Assembly: GCA_031412335.1 (NCBI GenBank) | Contig: JANOCT010000001.1 | Span: forward strand, 186,001-250,000 | Source of the DNA: JBBQYA01 sp031412335 | GTDB taxonomy: Bacteria; Bacteroidota; Bacteroidia; Sphingobacteriales; Sphingobacteriaceae | Reading direction: 5' to 3' | Length of the DNA stretch: 64,000 bases | Shown: piece after piece, positions 44,332 through 53,431 of the stretch | Layout: every line of letters starts with the position of its first letter | How positions within the stretch are numbered: the stretch's first letter is position 1 | Made by a program: the position numbers and the translations under genes | The notes under the pieces: generated by a model | Told to the model about the DNA's origin: nothing | Database searches by the model: none | The model's input: the letters and a program-made list of their open reading frames with translations, nothing else

Positions 44332-45144
44332 ATGAAAAAAGTAGTGTTAATAACGGGAGCCTCTGCTGGTATTGGAAAAGAAACCGCCAAACTTTTACTA
44401 AAAAATGGATGCATTGTGTATGGAGCGGCCAGAAGATTAGAAAAAATGCAAGACTTAAAGGAGTTAGGTGTAAAATTATTGGAAATGGATGTTACCGATG
44501 ATGAGTCTATGATTAAAGGTGTAAATGAGATATTAGCTAAGGAACAGAAGATTGATATTTTAATAAATAATGCTGGCTATGGTTCTTATGGTGCATTGGA
44601 AGATGTACCAATTTCAGAAGCTAAGTATCAGTTTGAAGTAAACATTTTTGGTTTAGCCAGACTTACTCAATTGGTTTTACCACACATGAGAAAACAAAAT
44701 TCAGGTAAAATAATCAACGTTTCGTCTATGGGTGGTAAATTTGGTGAGCCACATGGTGCCTGGTATCACGCAACTAAATATGCTGTTGAAGGATTGAGTG
44801 ATAGTCTGCGTATGGAATTAAAGCAATTTGGAATAGATGTAATAATTATTCAACCAGGTTCCATACTTACCGAATGGAATAAAATTGCAAGAGATAATAT
44901 GATGAAAATTTCTGGTAATACCGCTTATAAAAATTTAGTTCAAAAACATGTTAAAATGTTTGAAAATGCAGATGAAAGAGGGTCAAAACCAATTGTAATT
45001 GCTGAAATTATTGCTAAAGCTGTAGCAGCAGAAAAACCTAAAACACGCTATGTAGCAGGCGAAGGAGCTAAAATTATACTTTTTCTACGTCGAATACTTT
45101 CGGATAGAATGTTCGATAAATTACTCTTGAGTCAAATGAAATAA
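44332..45144 (+). CDS. Short-chain dehydrogenase/reductase
   Basis: 270 residues, classical SDR. TGASAGIGKETAKLL is the NAD(P)-binding loop, INNAGYGSYGALED the NNAG motif, INVSSMGG the catalytic Ser and WYHATKYAVEGLS the Y-x-x-x-K pair. The set WYHATKYAVEGLSDSLRMEL is usual for retinol/17-beta-like reductases. It starts 68 bases after the TetR gene and 6 bases before the metallo-hydrolase; a detoxification or lipid-related role is inferred from that setting only. Confidence 0.92.
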   Translation: MKKVVLITGASAGIGKETAKLLLKNGCIVYGAARRLEKMQDLKELGVKLLEMDVTDDESMIKGVNEILAKEQKIDILINNAGYGSYGALEDVPISEAKYQFEVNIFGLARLTQLVLPHMRKQNSGKIINVSSMGGKFGEPHGAWYHATKYAVEGLSDSLRMELKQFGIDVIIIQPGSILTEWNKIARDNMMKISGNTAYKNLVQKHVKMFENADERGSKPIVIAEIIAKAVAAEKPKTRYVAGEGAKIILFLRRILSDRMFDKLLLSQMK

Positions 45145-45150
45145 AACAGC

Positions 45151-46272
45151 ATGTTAATCTTTTTAAAAAAAATAATGATCGTATTCTTCGCTTTAATCGT
45201 GATTGTTGTAATTGCAATTGCACTTTTTATGCAACAACAAAAATTTGGAAATCTACCTTCAGGAAATCGCTTGGAAAGAATTAAAAAATCACCAAATTAT
45301 AGAGATGGTAGCTTTCAAAATTTGAGTAATACTCCTGCGCTTACAGAAGGAGTTTCGTATACGAAAGTCATGACAGAATTTTTCTTTTCCGATAAAAAGA
45401 AATTAAGACCATTGTCAAATATCCCATCAGTAAAAACTAATCTGTTAATTCTTGATCCTTCCCAAGATATTCTGATTTGGTTTGGGCATTCCTCTTATTT
45501 TATGCAATTAGATGGAAAAAAGATTTTAGTAGATCCAGTTTTTAGCGGACATGCCTCTCCCCTTTCTACCTCTATCAAAGCATTTAATGGAACTGATAGA
45601 TATACTTCAGAAGATATACCAGAAATTGATTATTTATTCATTTCGCATGATCATTGGGATCATACAGATTATGAAACACTTTTAGAACTAAAACCAAAAA
45701 TTAAGAAAATAATTACTGGTTTAGGCACAGGTGAACATTTTGAAAAATGGGGCTTTGATACCTTGTTAATTCACGAAAAAGATTGGAATGAAGAATTAAT
45801 ATTAGATTCAGGATTTGTTGCTCATACCATTCCTGCTCGACATTTTTCGGGCAGAGGTTTGTCCAGAAATAAAGCGTTATGGACATCTTTTGCATTATTA
45901 ACTCCAAATCATAAAATATTTATTGGTGGTGATAGTGGTTATGATTCACACTTTGAAAAAGCAGGTAAAAAATTTGGTTATTTTGATGTGGCTATTTTAG
46001 AAAATGGACAATATGATAAGAGTTGGAAATACATTCACATGATGCCCGAAGAAGTTTTACAAGCTTCTAAAGATTTAAAAGCAAAGCGATTATTTCCAGT
46101 TCATTCTTCAAAATTTGCCTTAGGAAATCATTCTTGGGATGAACCATTAACTAAAATTTCTGAACTAAATAAAGAACAAAAATTAAAACTTATGACTCCA
46201 ATCATTGGAGAAATTGTTAATTTAAATGATACAAATCAAGTTTTCGCAGAATGGTGGAAAGGGATTTACTGA
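45151..46272 (+). CDS. Membrane-anchored MBL-fold hydrolase (NAPE-PLD/UlaG type)
   Basis: 373 residues. One N-terminal helix (about 9-30) anchors a metallo-beta-lactamase domain: IWFGHSSYFMQLDGKKILVD (first block), SHDHWDHTDYETL (HxHxDH), IPARHFSGRGL (His), FIGGDSGYD (Asp) and FPVHSSKFALGNHSWDEPL. The arrangement is that of NAPE-PLD-like hydrolases, which cleave N-acyl phospholipids in animals; in bacteria substrates are mostly unknown. Last gene of the TetR-controlled group. Confidence 0.88.
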   Translation: MLIFLKKIMIVFFALIVIVVIAIALFMQQQKFGNLPSGNRLERIKKSPNYRDGSFQNLSNTPALTEGVSYTKVMTEFFFSDKKKLRPLSNIPSVKTNLLILDPSQDILIWFGHSSYFMQLDGKKILVDPVFSGHASPLSTSIKAFNGTDRYTSEDIPEIDYLFISHDHWDHTDYETLLELKPKIKKIITGLGTGEHFEKWGFDTLLIHEKDWNEELILDSGFVAHTIPARHFSGRGLSRNKALWTSFALLTPNHKIFIGGDSGYDSHFEKAGKKFGYFDVAILENGQYDKSWKYIHMMPEEVLQASKDLKAKRLFPVHSSKFALGNHSWDEPLTKISELNKEQKLKLMTPIIGEIVNLNDTNQVFAEWWKGIY

Positions 46273-46336
46273 ATTATTTATAATTAATTCTAAAGAAAAT
46301 TTCTAAAGTTTAATTCAAAATGAATTTTAATTTTTA

Positions 46337-46363
46337 TACCTTTTGGTAATATACCTTTTGGTA
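46337..46363. repeat. Tandem TACC-TTTT-GGTA dyads
   Basis: Two identical dyads, TACCTTTTGGTA at 46337-46348 and again at 46352-46363, spaced 15 bases, in the AT-rich gap between the convergent metallo-hydrolase and kmo genes. They resemble the ACC-N6-GGT sites before hipB but with a shorter spacer. Confidence 0.6.
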
Positions 46364-46464
46364 AAATATTATTTGATATTAAAGATGAAAATTAAATTTT
46401 CAATTAAATAACTATTGAACTTATTTTAATTAAATCTCATAATTAATTTTAATTATAAATTTTA

Positions 46465-47811
46465 CTAAACCCCCAAAAACTCTTCTATTACCATTTTACT
46501 TTCTCCAACCTGAAAATCATTTTCAATATTTGGAATCGAAAGAAGTTGTTCAAACAATTTATCTTGTTTTTTGCCTGCTTCCAACGCTTCCCGATATGGT
46601 ACATTAGAAAAACTAACCATTGAATATTTGGGCAAATAATTTTCTGGATAAGTTTCTGCTATCCACTTTTCAATTTTTTTGCGAAGCAAAAACTGTGGAT
46701 CTGCAACCTTATCACGCATTTCGATAAAATTTTCGTACGCCATAGCTGCAATCGCATTGGCATCTGGAATTCTATTTTGACTAAACAATTCCATTAAATC
46801 CGCAATATCTTTATCCGAATTCTCTAACAACGAATCCAACAAGGTGCAATCTTCAAAGCCTGAATTCATACCTTGTCCAAAGAAAGGTACAATTGCATGA
46901 GAAGCATCGCCCAGCAGACAAACTTTATTACCAAAATTCCATGGACTACATTGAATGGTAACTAAAGATGAAACTGGGTTTTGTTCTGTTTGCACAGCCA
47001 AATCAGGGATTAAAGAATATGCCGTTGGGAAAGCTGTTTTGATAAACTGATCCCATTCTTCGGTGGTGGTTAATTTCTCAAAAGAAATTTCACCTTTAAA
47101 TGGAATAAAAAGCGTACAGGTAAAAGTATTATCAGTATTTGGTAAAGCTATCATCATATAACTATTTCTCGGCCAAATATGTAAAGCATTTAAATCTAAT
47201 TGTGCGCTTCCATCTGCCGCCGCCGGAATCGATAATTCTTTATAACCATGCTCTAAGAAATTTTGAGAATAATTAAACAAATCAGTTTTTTGCATGGCTT
47301 GCCTAACCATTGAAAAAGCACCATCTGTGCCGAAAAGTAAATCCGCTTCTATCGTGTTTTTTTGATTTGTTAAATTATTCTCAACATGTAATGCTGCATT
47401 TTTCAGATCAACGTCAATACATTTTTGATTGAAATGGAAAGTAATATTCGGTTCTCTGGAAGCTATTTCTAGCAATTTTCGATTCAATCCATTTCTGGAA
47501 ACAGAAAAAATAGCTTCTCCATCTTTTCCATACGGTTGATAAACTTTTTCTCCATTTTCTAAGTGTATCATTCTTCCTGGCATTGCGATACCAACTCCAC
47601 GAATTTCATCCTCTAAATCTACTTTCTTAAGCGCTGTCCAGCCTCGCTCACTCATGGCTAAGTTTATTGACCTGCCTGGTGCAACTTTTATGGATCTCAA
47701 ATCTGGTCTCCGTTCAAAAACATTGACCTTATATCCTCTTCTTGCTAAAAAAATAGACAATAATGATCCTACTAATCCTGCTCCTGCAACGGCTATATTT
47801 TTGGTACTCAT
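46465..47811 (-). CDS. kmo: Kynurenine 3-monooxygenase
   Basis: 448 residues. Flavin hydroxylase making 3-hydroxykynurenine from kynurenine with NADPH and O2. AVAGAGLVGSLLSIFLARRG (GxGxxG), VNVFERRPDLR with a Glu for the ribose, LLFGTDGAFS (DG motif) and CLLGDASHAIVPFFGQGMNS (GD motif) mark the group A FAD enzymes; APGRSINLAMSERGW is specific to KMO. The C-terminus (about 380-448) has a hydrophobic-amphipathic end as in membrane-associated eukaryotic KMO. Starts within the last four bases of kynU. Confidence 0.93.
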   Translation of the reverse strand: MSTKNIAVAGAGLVGSLLSIFLARRGYKVNVFERRPDLRSIKVAPGRSINLAMSERGWTALKKVDLEDEIRGVGIAMPGRMIHLENGEKVYQPYGKDGEAIFSVSRNGLNRKLLEIASREPNITFHFNQKCIDVDLKNAALHVENNLTNQKNTIEADLLFGTDGAFSMVRQAMQKTDLFNYSQNFLEHGYKELSIPAAADGSAQLDLNALHIWPRNSYMMIALPNTDNTFTCTLFIPFKGEISFEKLTTTEEWDQFIKTAFPTAYSLIPDLAVQTEQNPVSSLVTIQCSPWNFGNKVCLLGDASHAIVPFFGQGMNSGFEDCTLLDSLLENSDKDIADLMELFSQNRIPDANAIAAMAYENFIEMRDKVADPQFLLRKKIEKWIAETYPENYLPKYSMVSFSNVPYREALEAGKKQDKLFEQLLSIPNIENDFQVGESKMVIEEFLGV

Positions 47812-49076
47812 TCAATTATTTCTTTTAAAATTTTAATAAAATTATACACATCTTCAAAAGTATTATACATCGGAACTGGTGCTATTCGAATTACATCTGG
47901 TTCTCGCCAATCGCAAATTACACCTCTTTTTGATAGTTCTTCAAATATTTTCCTTCCATTATGCATGGCAACAATAGAGAGTTGCGATCCTCTTTCATTT
48001 TTATTTAATGGCGTAATAATCTGAAACAAAACTTCCTTTTTCTCTTCATTTATTTCGTTAATTAATTGAATACAAAAGTCTGTAAGTGCCAAACTTTTTG
48101 CTCTCAAATTTTCTAATCCTGCTTGTTGAAATAAAAGCAATGCTGCCTTATGAGCAGCCATTGAAAGCACCGGAGCATTACTCAATTGCCATCCTTCTGC
48201 GCCTGCTTGTGGAATAAAACCTTTTTGCATTTTAAATCTGGAAGCAGCATCATGTCCCCACCAACCTGCAAAGCGTGGTAATGTTTTATCTTGAGCATAT
48301 TTTTCGTGAATAAATATTCCACTTACTCCTCCTGGGCCAGAATTTAAATATTTATAGGAGCACCACGTTGCAAAATCTATATCCCAATTATGCAATTGCA
48401 AGGGTATATTTCCAATGGCATGAGCTAAATCTACACCGATTAAAATATCATGTTCTTTACAAAGTTTTGCAATAGTTTCTATGTCGAAAACTTGTCCAGT
48501 GTAATAATTAACGCCGCTTAATAAGACTAAAGCTAACTCATCTTTATTTTCTAAAATACTGTTACAAATACTTTCTGTGCTAATTAAAACTCCATTATTT
48601 GGTTTTACTTCAATTATTGCATTTTCATCAAAGCAATGAAACTTCACTTGACTTTCCACTGCATATTGATCAGAAGGAAAAGCAGATGCCTCCATCAGAA
48701 TTTTGTATTTTTTTGTAGTAGGTCTGTAAAACGAAACCATCATTAAATGCAAATTAACCGTTAACTGGTTCATTGCCACTACTTCTATTTCTTTGGCTCC
48801 AATTAATGGAGCAAGTAAAGGCGAAAAACTTTCGTGATAAGAAACCCAAGGATCATCACCCATGAAATGTCCTTCTACTCCATATTTTTCCCAATGCAGT
48901 AATTCTTTTTCTATGTGTTCACGTACCGATTTTGGTTGTAAACCCAAAGAATTCCCACATAAATAAATACATGGTTTTCCGTTATGTAAAGGTATATGAT
49001 ATTGATTTCTGAAATTAGCCAACAAATCGTTTTGATCTGATTCTAACGCAAAGCTTTTATTTTCTTCTTTATTCAT
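47808..49076 (-). CDS. kynU: Kynureninase
   Basis: 422 residues. PLP enzyme that cleaves 3-hydroxykynurenine into 3-hydroxyanthranilate and alanine. YLCGNSLGLQPKSVREHIEK is the substrate end, LIGVDLAHAIGNIPLQLHNW holds the PLP-ring Asp, and FATWCSYKYLNSGPGGVSGI the Schiff-base Lys (SYK). WWGHDAASRFKMQKGFIP is typical of kynureninases. Overlaps the decarboxylase gene by one base (TAATG) and kmo by four, so the operon is tightly coupled. Confidence 0.95.
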   Translation of the reverse strand: MNKEENKSFALESDQNDLLANFRNQYHIPLHNGKPCIYLCGNSLGLQPKSVREHIEKELLHWEKYGVEGHFMGDDPWVSYHESFSPLLAPLIGAKEIEVVAMNQLTVNLHLMMVSFYRPTTKKYKILMEASAFPSDQYAVESQVKFHCFDENAIIEVKPNNGVLISTESICNSILENKDELALVLLSGVNYYTGQVFDIETIAKLCKEHDILIGVDLAHAIGNIPLQLHNWDIDFATWCSYKYLNSGPGGVSGIFIHEKYAQDKTLPRFAGWWGHDAASRFKMQKGFIPQAGAEGWQLSNAPVLSMAAHKAALLLFQQAGLENLRAKSLALTDFCIQLINEINEEKKEVLFQIITPLNKNERGSQLSIVAMHNGRKIFEELSKRGVICDWREPDVIRIAPVPMYNTFEDVYNFIKILKEIIE

Positions 49077-50086
49077 TACTGGTTAAAAAAATTCTTTTCC
49101 ATTCCAAGCCATTCTAAAGCTGATCCGTATAATATTCTATCTTTTACTTTCTTATCAATATTCATTGTTTCTATCAATTTACCTGGGTGATGTTCGCCTA
49201 ATGGAAAAGGATAATCTGAACCCATTGCAATGGAATCAGCTCCAATTACTTGGATCAAATATTCCATCATGGCAGGATCGTGAACTAAAGAATCAATATA
49301 AAAACGGCCTAAATAGTTTCGTGGATTGATTTTGTTATCAACAGCAACTAAATCTGGCCGAACATTAAAACCATGTTCAATTCTACCAATTGTTGCTGGA
49401 AATGATCCGCCACCATGTGCAAAAGCTACTCTTAGTTTCGGAAATTTTTCGAAAACACCTCCAAATATCATCGAACAAATGGCCAAAGATGATTCCGCTG
49501 GCATTCCTACCAGCCAGGGAAGCCAGTATTCAGCCATTTTTTCTTTTGCCATCATATCCCAGGGATGAACAAAAATAGCAGCACCTAATTTTTCTGCTTC
49601 TTCATAAAAAGGAAAAAAATCTTTGTGATTTAAATTTTTATCATTTACATGTGAGCCAATTTGAACTCCTCTTAAACCCAACTCTTGCATACATCTTCGC
49701 AATTCTAAAATCGCTAAATCAGTATCTTGCATGGGTATAGTTCCTAAACCTTGAAATCGTGTTGGATTTCTATTTACTATTTCCGAAATATGATCATTTA
49801 AAAACTGACTGACTTGCAAACAATCTGCTGGCTTTGCCCAATAATTAAATAATACTGGAATGGTTGAAAGAACTTGAACATGAACTCCAAACGAATTACA
49901 ATCATTCAAACGCACTTTATCATCCCAGCAATTGTCTTCAATTTCTCTAAAAAATTTATCGCCAACCATCATTTTTGCACAACAGGGCTTATGATGTTCT
50001 AAATGAATAAAGCCTCCATACCCAAATTTTGCTGACCAATCTGGCATCTTTTCGGGCATAATATGCGTGTGAATATCAATTTTCAT
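49076..50086 (-). CDS. nbaD: 2-amino-3-carboxymuconate-6-semialdehyde decarboxylase (ACMSD)
   Basis: 336 residues, amidohydrolase superfamily. MKIDIHTHIMPEKMPDWS supplies the two zinc His residues, FVHPWDMM the third, FAHGGGSFPATIGRIEHGFN the His near the catalytic site and AMGSDYPFPLGEHHPGKLIE the metal-binding Asp. It removes the 3-carboxyl group from the dioxygenase product and so keeps the flow away from quinolinate/NAD. Lies 47 bases after the dioxygenase gene. Confidence 0.94.
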   Translation of the reverse strand: MKIDIHTHIMPEKMPDWSAKFGYGGFIHLEHHKPCCAKMMVGDKFFREIEDNCWDDKVRLNDCNSFGVHVQVLSTIPVLFNYWAKPADCLQVSQFLNDHISEIVNRNPTRFQGLGTIPMQDTDLAILELRRCMQELGLRGVQIGSHVNDKNLNHKDFFPFYEEAEKLGAAIFVHPWDMMAKEKMAEYWLPWLVGMPAESSLAICSMIFGGVFEKFPKLRVAFAHGGGSFPATIGRIEHGFNVRPDLVAVDNKINPRNYLGRFYIDSLVHDPAMMEYLIQVIGADSIAMGSDYPFPLGEHHPGKLIETMNIDKKVKDRILYGSALEWLGMEKNFFNQ

Positions 50087-50133
50087 GTAAAAATAGTAAA
50101 ATCAGGAAATAGGAAGGTTGTATAAATTTTCGA

Positions 50134-50655
50134 TTATTTTCTGATTGGTGCTTCCATTACTGCACCGCAGTTTTTGCACGTTCTATGTTCGTCGGAGGTA
50201 TAAAAAGCATTCATAACTGGTGGTAATTGATTTACAATATCAGTTACTTCCAAAAAATCTTCGTGAAGTAAATTACCGCAGTTTTCACAAAACCATATAA
50301 ATCCATCCTTCTCTCCTTTTCTAACTACTTCCATTACTAAACCTATAGTATTTGCCGGACGCTGTGGAGAATGTGGAGTTCTGGCAGGAAGCAAAAATAT
50401 TTCTCCTTCTTTAATCGGAATATCTACCGGCTTTCCATCTTCCATAATTTTTACAACAATATCACCTTCCAACTGAAAATAAAATTCTTCTGTTTCGTTA
50501 TAATGATAATCTTTTCTGGCATTTGGTCCACCAACAACCATTACTATAAAGTCTTCAGCCTCAGTGTACACGCAACGATTACCTACAGGTGGTTTCAATA
50601 AATGACGGTTTTCATCTATCCACTTTTTGAAATTAAATGCTTTAGTTATTGCCAT
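50134..50655 (-). CDS. nbaC: 3-hydroxyanthranilate 3,4-dioxygenase
   Basis: 173 residues, cupin dioxygenase opening 3-hydroxyanthranilate to ACMS. Fe(II) ligands are visible in KDYHYNETEEFYFQLEGD (His and Glu) and LPARTPHSPQRPANTIGLVM (His), with Arg/Glu contacts in the same segments. The C-terminal part carries two C-x-x-C pairs (CENCG and CKNCG), the rubredoxin-like second iron site found in bacterial enzymes. First gene of the minus-strand kynurenine operon. Confidence 0.95.
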   Translation of the reverse strand: MAITKAFNFKKWIDENRHLLKPPVGNRCVYTEAEDFIVMVVGGPNARKDYHYNETEEFYFQLEGDIVVKIMEDGKPVDIPIKEGEIFLLPARTPHSPQRPANTIGLVMEVVRKGEKDGFIWFCENCGNLLHEDFLEVTDIVNQLPPVMNAFYTSDEHRTCKNCGAVMEAPIRK

Positions 50656-50815
50656 GGTTATGATTTAAAGGAAATCTAGGTTTTTAAAAATCGAAATTAA
50701 ACAATTCAATGAATTAAGATTATAAAAGTTGTTGGTTTGTTTAGGTGTTTTTTGTTGAAATGGGAATTGTTTAGCATGAAAAAACTTCGGAGGTATGAGG
50801 CTTAGGGATTAGCGG

Positions 50816-50835
50816 TCTCGTCATTTCTGACGAGA
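50816..50835. repeat. REP-like hairpin, copy 1
   Basis: Perfect stem TCTCGTCA, loop TTTC, stem TGACGAGA, followed by TCCTTTAAAA. Half of an inverted pair with the element at 50883-50912. Confidence 0.8.
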
Positions 50836-50882
50836 TCCTTTAAAAAACAATTAAATAAAAAAAGATATAGCGGATAGCCCGG

Positions 50883-50912
50883 TCTCGTCTCGTCAGAAAT
50901 GACGAGACGAGA
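50883..50912. repeat. REP-like hairpin, copy 2 (inverted, extended)
   Basis: Thirteen-base perfect stem TCTCGTCTCGTCA, loop GAAA, and its complement. Its core 50888-50907 is the exact reverse complement of copy 1, with five more stem bases on each side. Together they form a BIME-like inverted pair with about 47 bases between. Confidence 0.85.
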
Positions 50913-51048
50913 TAAGCCCCACATAATTATTAAACTATTACCTTTTAAATAAATTTTTGGTTAATTATTGGGAAAAATAAAAAAATCAAACTACAGCTAA
51001 AATGAGTTTATTAAACAAAATATTACCTTCACTTTTTTAAAAAAATAC

Positions 51049-51834
51049 ATGAATACAAATCTGGAAGGAAAAAATGCACTAGTATGTGGTAGCACACAAG
51101 GAATTGGCAAAGCAGCAGCCATAGAATTGGCCTTGCTAGGTGCAAACGTGATATTGATGGCAAGAAATGAAATGACTTTGAACGATACAGTAAAAATACT
51201 TGCTATGCCTTATCAACAAAAACATTCGTATTTGAGAGCCGATTTTGATGATACGAAGGACGTGAAGCAAAAAATTACTGAGTTTGTAAAGAAAAACCCG
51301 GTTCATATTTTAATAAATAATACGGGTGGCCCTCCAAGTGGGTCGATTGCTGATGCTAAAGTTGAAGAATTTGAAAAGGCATTTGCACAACATTTAATTT
51401 GCAATCACATATTGGCTCAGGCTGTTTTGCCAGGAATGATGCGTGCAGGTTTTGGGCGAATAATTAATGTTGTTTCTACTTCGGTAAAACAGCCATTGTA
51501 TGGTTTAGGCGTGTCGAACACCATACGTGGAGCAGTAGCATCGTGGGCAAAAACTATGTCTTATGAAGTTGCTAAATCTGGAATAACTGTGAATAACGTG
51601 TTGCCAGGCGCAACGGCAACTAGCAGATTGCATAACATAATTGAGAATAAAGCAGAAAAAAGATCACTGGAAACGGAAGAGATATCTTCTGAAATGTTAG
51701 CCGAAATACCTGCTGGCAGATTTGGTGATCCGCAAGAAATAGCTGCATTAATTGCATTTTTAGCAACTCCGGCAGCTGCTTACATTACCGGGCAAAGCAT
51801 TGCTGTAGATGGTGGCAGAACGATGGCTTTTTAA
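51049..51834 (+). CDS. SDR-family oxidoreductase linked to the kynurenine genes
   Basis: 261 residues, classical SDR: LVCGSTQGIGKAAAIELALL (NAD(P) loop with Cys-Gly in place of Thr-Gly), INNTGGPPSGSIADAKVEEF (an NTGGPP variant of NNAG), NVVSTSVKQPLYGLGVSNTI (Ser; the usual Tyr is placed at YGLGVSN) and a C-terminal ITGQSIAVDGGRTMAF. The NTGGPPSG variant marks a subgroup often found next to kynurenine genes in Bacteroidota; its reaction is not established. Stop is 18 bases before the dehydrogenase start. Confidence 0.85.
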   Translation: MNTNLEGKNALVCGSTQGIGKAAAIELALLGANVILMARNEMTLNDTVKILAMPYQQKHSYLRADFDDTKDVKQKITEFVKKNPVHILINNTGGPPSGSIADAKVEEFEKAFAQHLICNHILAQAVLPGMMRAGFGRIINVVSTSVKQPLYGLGVSNTIRGAVASWAKTMSYEVAKSGITVNNVLPGATATSRLHNIIENKAEKRSLETEEISSEMLAEIPAGRFGDPQEIAALIAFLATPAAAYITGQSIAVDGGRTMAF

Positions 51835-51852
51835 TTTGTTTAGGAATAATAC

Positions 51853-53298
51853 ATGCAAAAAATATTAAATTATATAGGAGGTAAATTTCAAGATGCGCTT
51901 TCAGGTAAACTGCTTGATAATGTAGATCCCTCTGTCGGAAAAGTATATTCTACTTTGCCAGATTCAGCTGCTGCGGATGTAGATTTAGCAGTGAAAGCAT
52001 CAAAAAAAGCATTTGCCGATTGGGCTGGAATGCCGGTAGAAAATAGATCAAAACTGTTAAATAAGTTAGCTGATTTAATGGAACGTGATTTAGAAAAGCT
52101 CGCTTTAGCAGAATGTATTGACAATGGAAAACCGCTTTGGTTGGCTAGAGAAACAGATATTCCGAGAGCTATTAGTAATTTTAGATTTTTTGCAGCTGCT
52201 GCTCAAACATTTACTCATGAATCGTCAGGCGTGGCTAATAGATTTTTGAACTATACTCTGCGCCAAACCGTTGGGATAATTGGCTGCATTTCGCCATGGA
52301 ATTTGCCGTTGTATTTAATCACATGGAAAATTGCTCCGGCTTTGGCAACCGGAAATTGTGTGATAGCGAAGCCATCAGAAATTACTCCAATGACTGCTTT
52401 TTTATTATGCGAATTAGCGGATGAAGCTGGAATACCTGCTGGGGTGTTGAATATGGTGCATGGTTTAGGTGGATCGGTGGGTGAAGCATTGTCTGCACAT
52501 CCTGAAATAAAAGCAATTTCTTTTACTGGTGGTACGGTTACAGGTAGAAAAGTTGCTGCTACTGCTGCGCCATTATTCAAAAAGTTATCCTTAGAACTTG
52601 GTGGTAAAAATCCTAATGTAATTTTTGCTGATTGTGATTTTGATAAAATGATAGCTACGACGGTACGATCTTCATTTCAAAATCAAGGGCAAATATGTTT
52701 ATGTGGATCGAGGATTTTAGTAGAAAAAGAGATTTACGAGAAGTTTAAAGCTGCTTTTATAGCGGAAGTTAAACAATTAAAATTGGGAGATCCGCTGGAG
52801 GAAAGTTCGAGACAAGGAGCAATTGTATCTAAAGTGCAATACGAAAAGGTACTGGCATGTATTGAGCTGGCTAAACAAGAAGGTGGAATTATTTTATGTG
52901 GTGGTAAAGCGATTCAACCTGTTGGAAGATGTGCGGAGGGTTATTTTATTGAACCAACTATTATAGAGAATTTACCTGCAAATTGTAGAACTAATCAAGA
53001 AGAAATATTTGGGCCAGTGGTAACTATTATGCCATTTGAAGATGAAAAAGAAGCTATACAATTAGCCAATAGTACTACTTACGGGCTTGCTGCTACTATT
53101 TGGACAAGTAATGTAAATAAAGCACATAGGGTTTCTGCTGCAATAGATAGTGGTATTATTTGGGTAAATACCTGGATGATCCGCGATTTGCGAACTCCTT
53201 TTGGTGGTGTAAAAGATTCGGGAGTTGGGCGCGAAGGTGGAGATGATGCACTCAGATTTTGCACTGAAGCAAAGAATGTTTGCTTGGCGGTGGAGTGA
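51853..53298 (+). CDS. nbaE: 2-aminomuconate-6-semialdehyde dehydrogenase (ALDH family)
   Basis: 481 residues. NAD-dependent aldehyde dehydrogenase: GCISPWNLPLYLITWKIAPA, IAKPSEITPMTAF, SFTGGTVTGRKVA (NAD site), LELGGKNPNVIF (general-base Glu), FQNQGQICLCGSRI (catalytic Cys) and EEIFGPVVTIMPF (second Glu). GCISPWNLPLYL and the Asn of FQNQGQ fit the AMSDH/hydroxymuconate-semialdehyde subgroup (ALDH8). In context it oxidises 2-aminomuconate semialdehyde to 2-aminomuconate. The next enzyme, aminomuconate deaminase, is not in the window. Confidence 0.9.
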   Translation: MQKILNYIGGKFQDALSGKLLDNVDPSVGKVYSTLPDSAAADVDLAVKASKKAFADWAGMPVENRSKLLNKLADLMERDLEKLALAECIDNGKPLWLARETDIPRAISNFRFFAAAAQTFTHESSGVANRFLNYTLRQTVGIIGCISPWNLPLYLITWKIAPALATGNCVIAKPSEITPMTAFLLCELADEAGIPAGVLNMVHGLGGSVGEALSAHPEIKAISFTGGTVTGRKVAATAAPLFKKLSLELGGKNPNVIFADCDFDKMIATTVRSSFQNQGQICLCGSRILVEKEIYEKFKAAFIAEVKQLKLGDPLEESSRQGAIVSKVQYEKVLACIELAKQEGGIILCGGKAIQPVGRCAEGYFIEPTIIENLPANCRTNQEEIFGPVVTIMPFEDEKEAIQLANSTTYGLAATIWTSNVNKAHRVSAAIDSGIIWVNTWMIRDLRTPFGGVKDSGVGREGGDDALRFCTEAKNVCLAVE

Positions 53299-53431
53299 GG
53301 GTGTAATTTTTATTTAACAAATGAATTGAATCAATAGTTAAAATTTATAATTCAAAACGCCATGATGGTTAGCTGGTAGGTAAAATCTGAAAGAAAAAAC
53401 TAGTTCTGAATTGTTAACAAATCGTAATTAG

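Larger units (their letters stand above)
50656..51048. other. Divergent control region of the kynurenine genes
   Basis: 393 bases between the dioxygenase and SDR genes that must hold promoters in both directions. The minus-strand side has TAGATTTC, close to a TAnnTTTG box, upstream of the dioxygenase. On the plus side TACCTTCA lies about 25 bases before the SDR ATG. The middle is taken by the two REP-like hairpins. No binding dyad for a specific regulator was recognised. Confidence 0.45.

Noticed and set aside
46439..46456. Palindrome of A and T past the kmo stop
   Set aside because: Pure A/T, expected by chance in this gap; could help termination but not supported.
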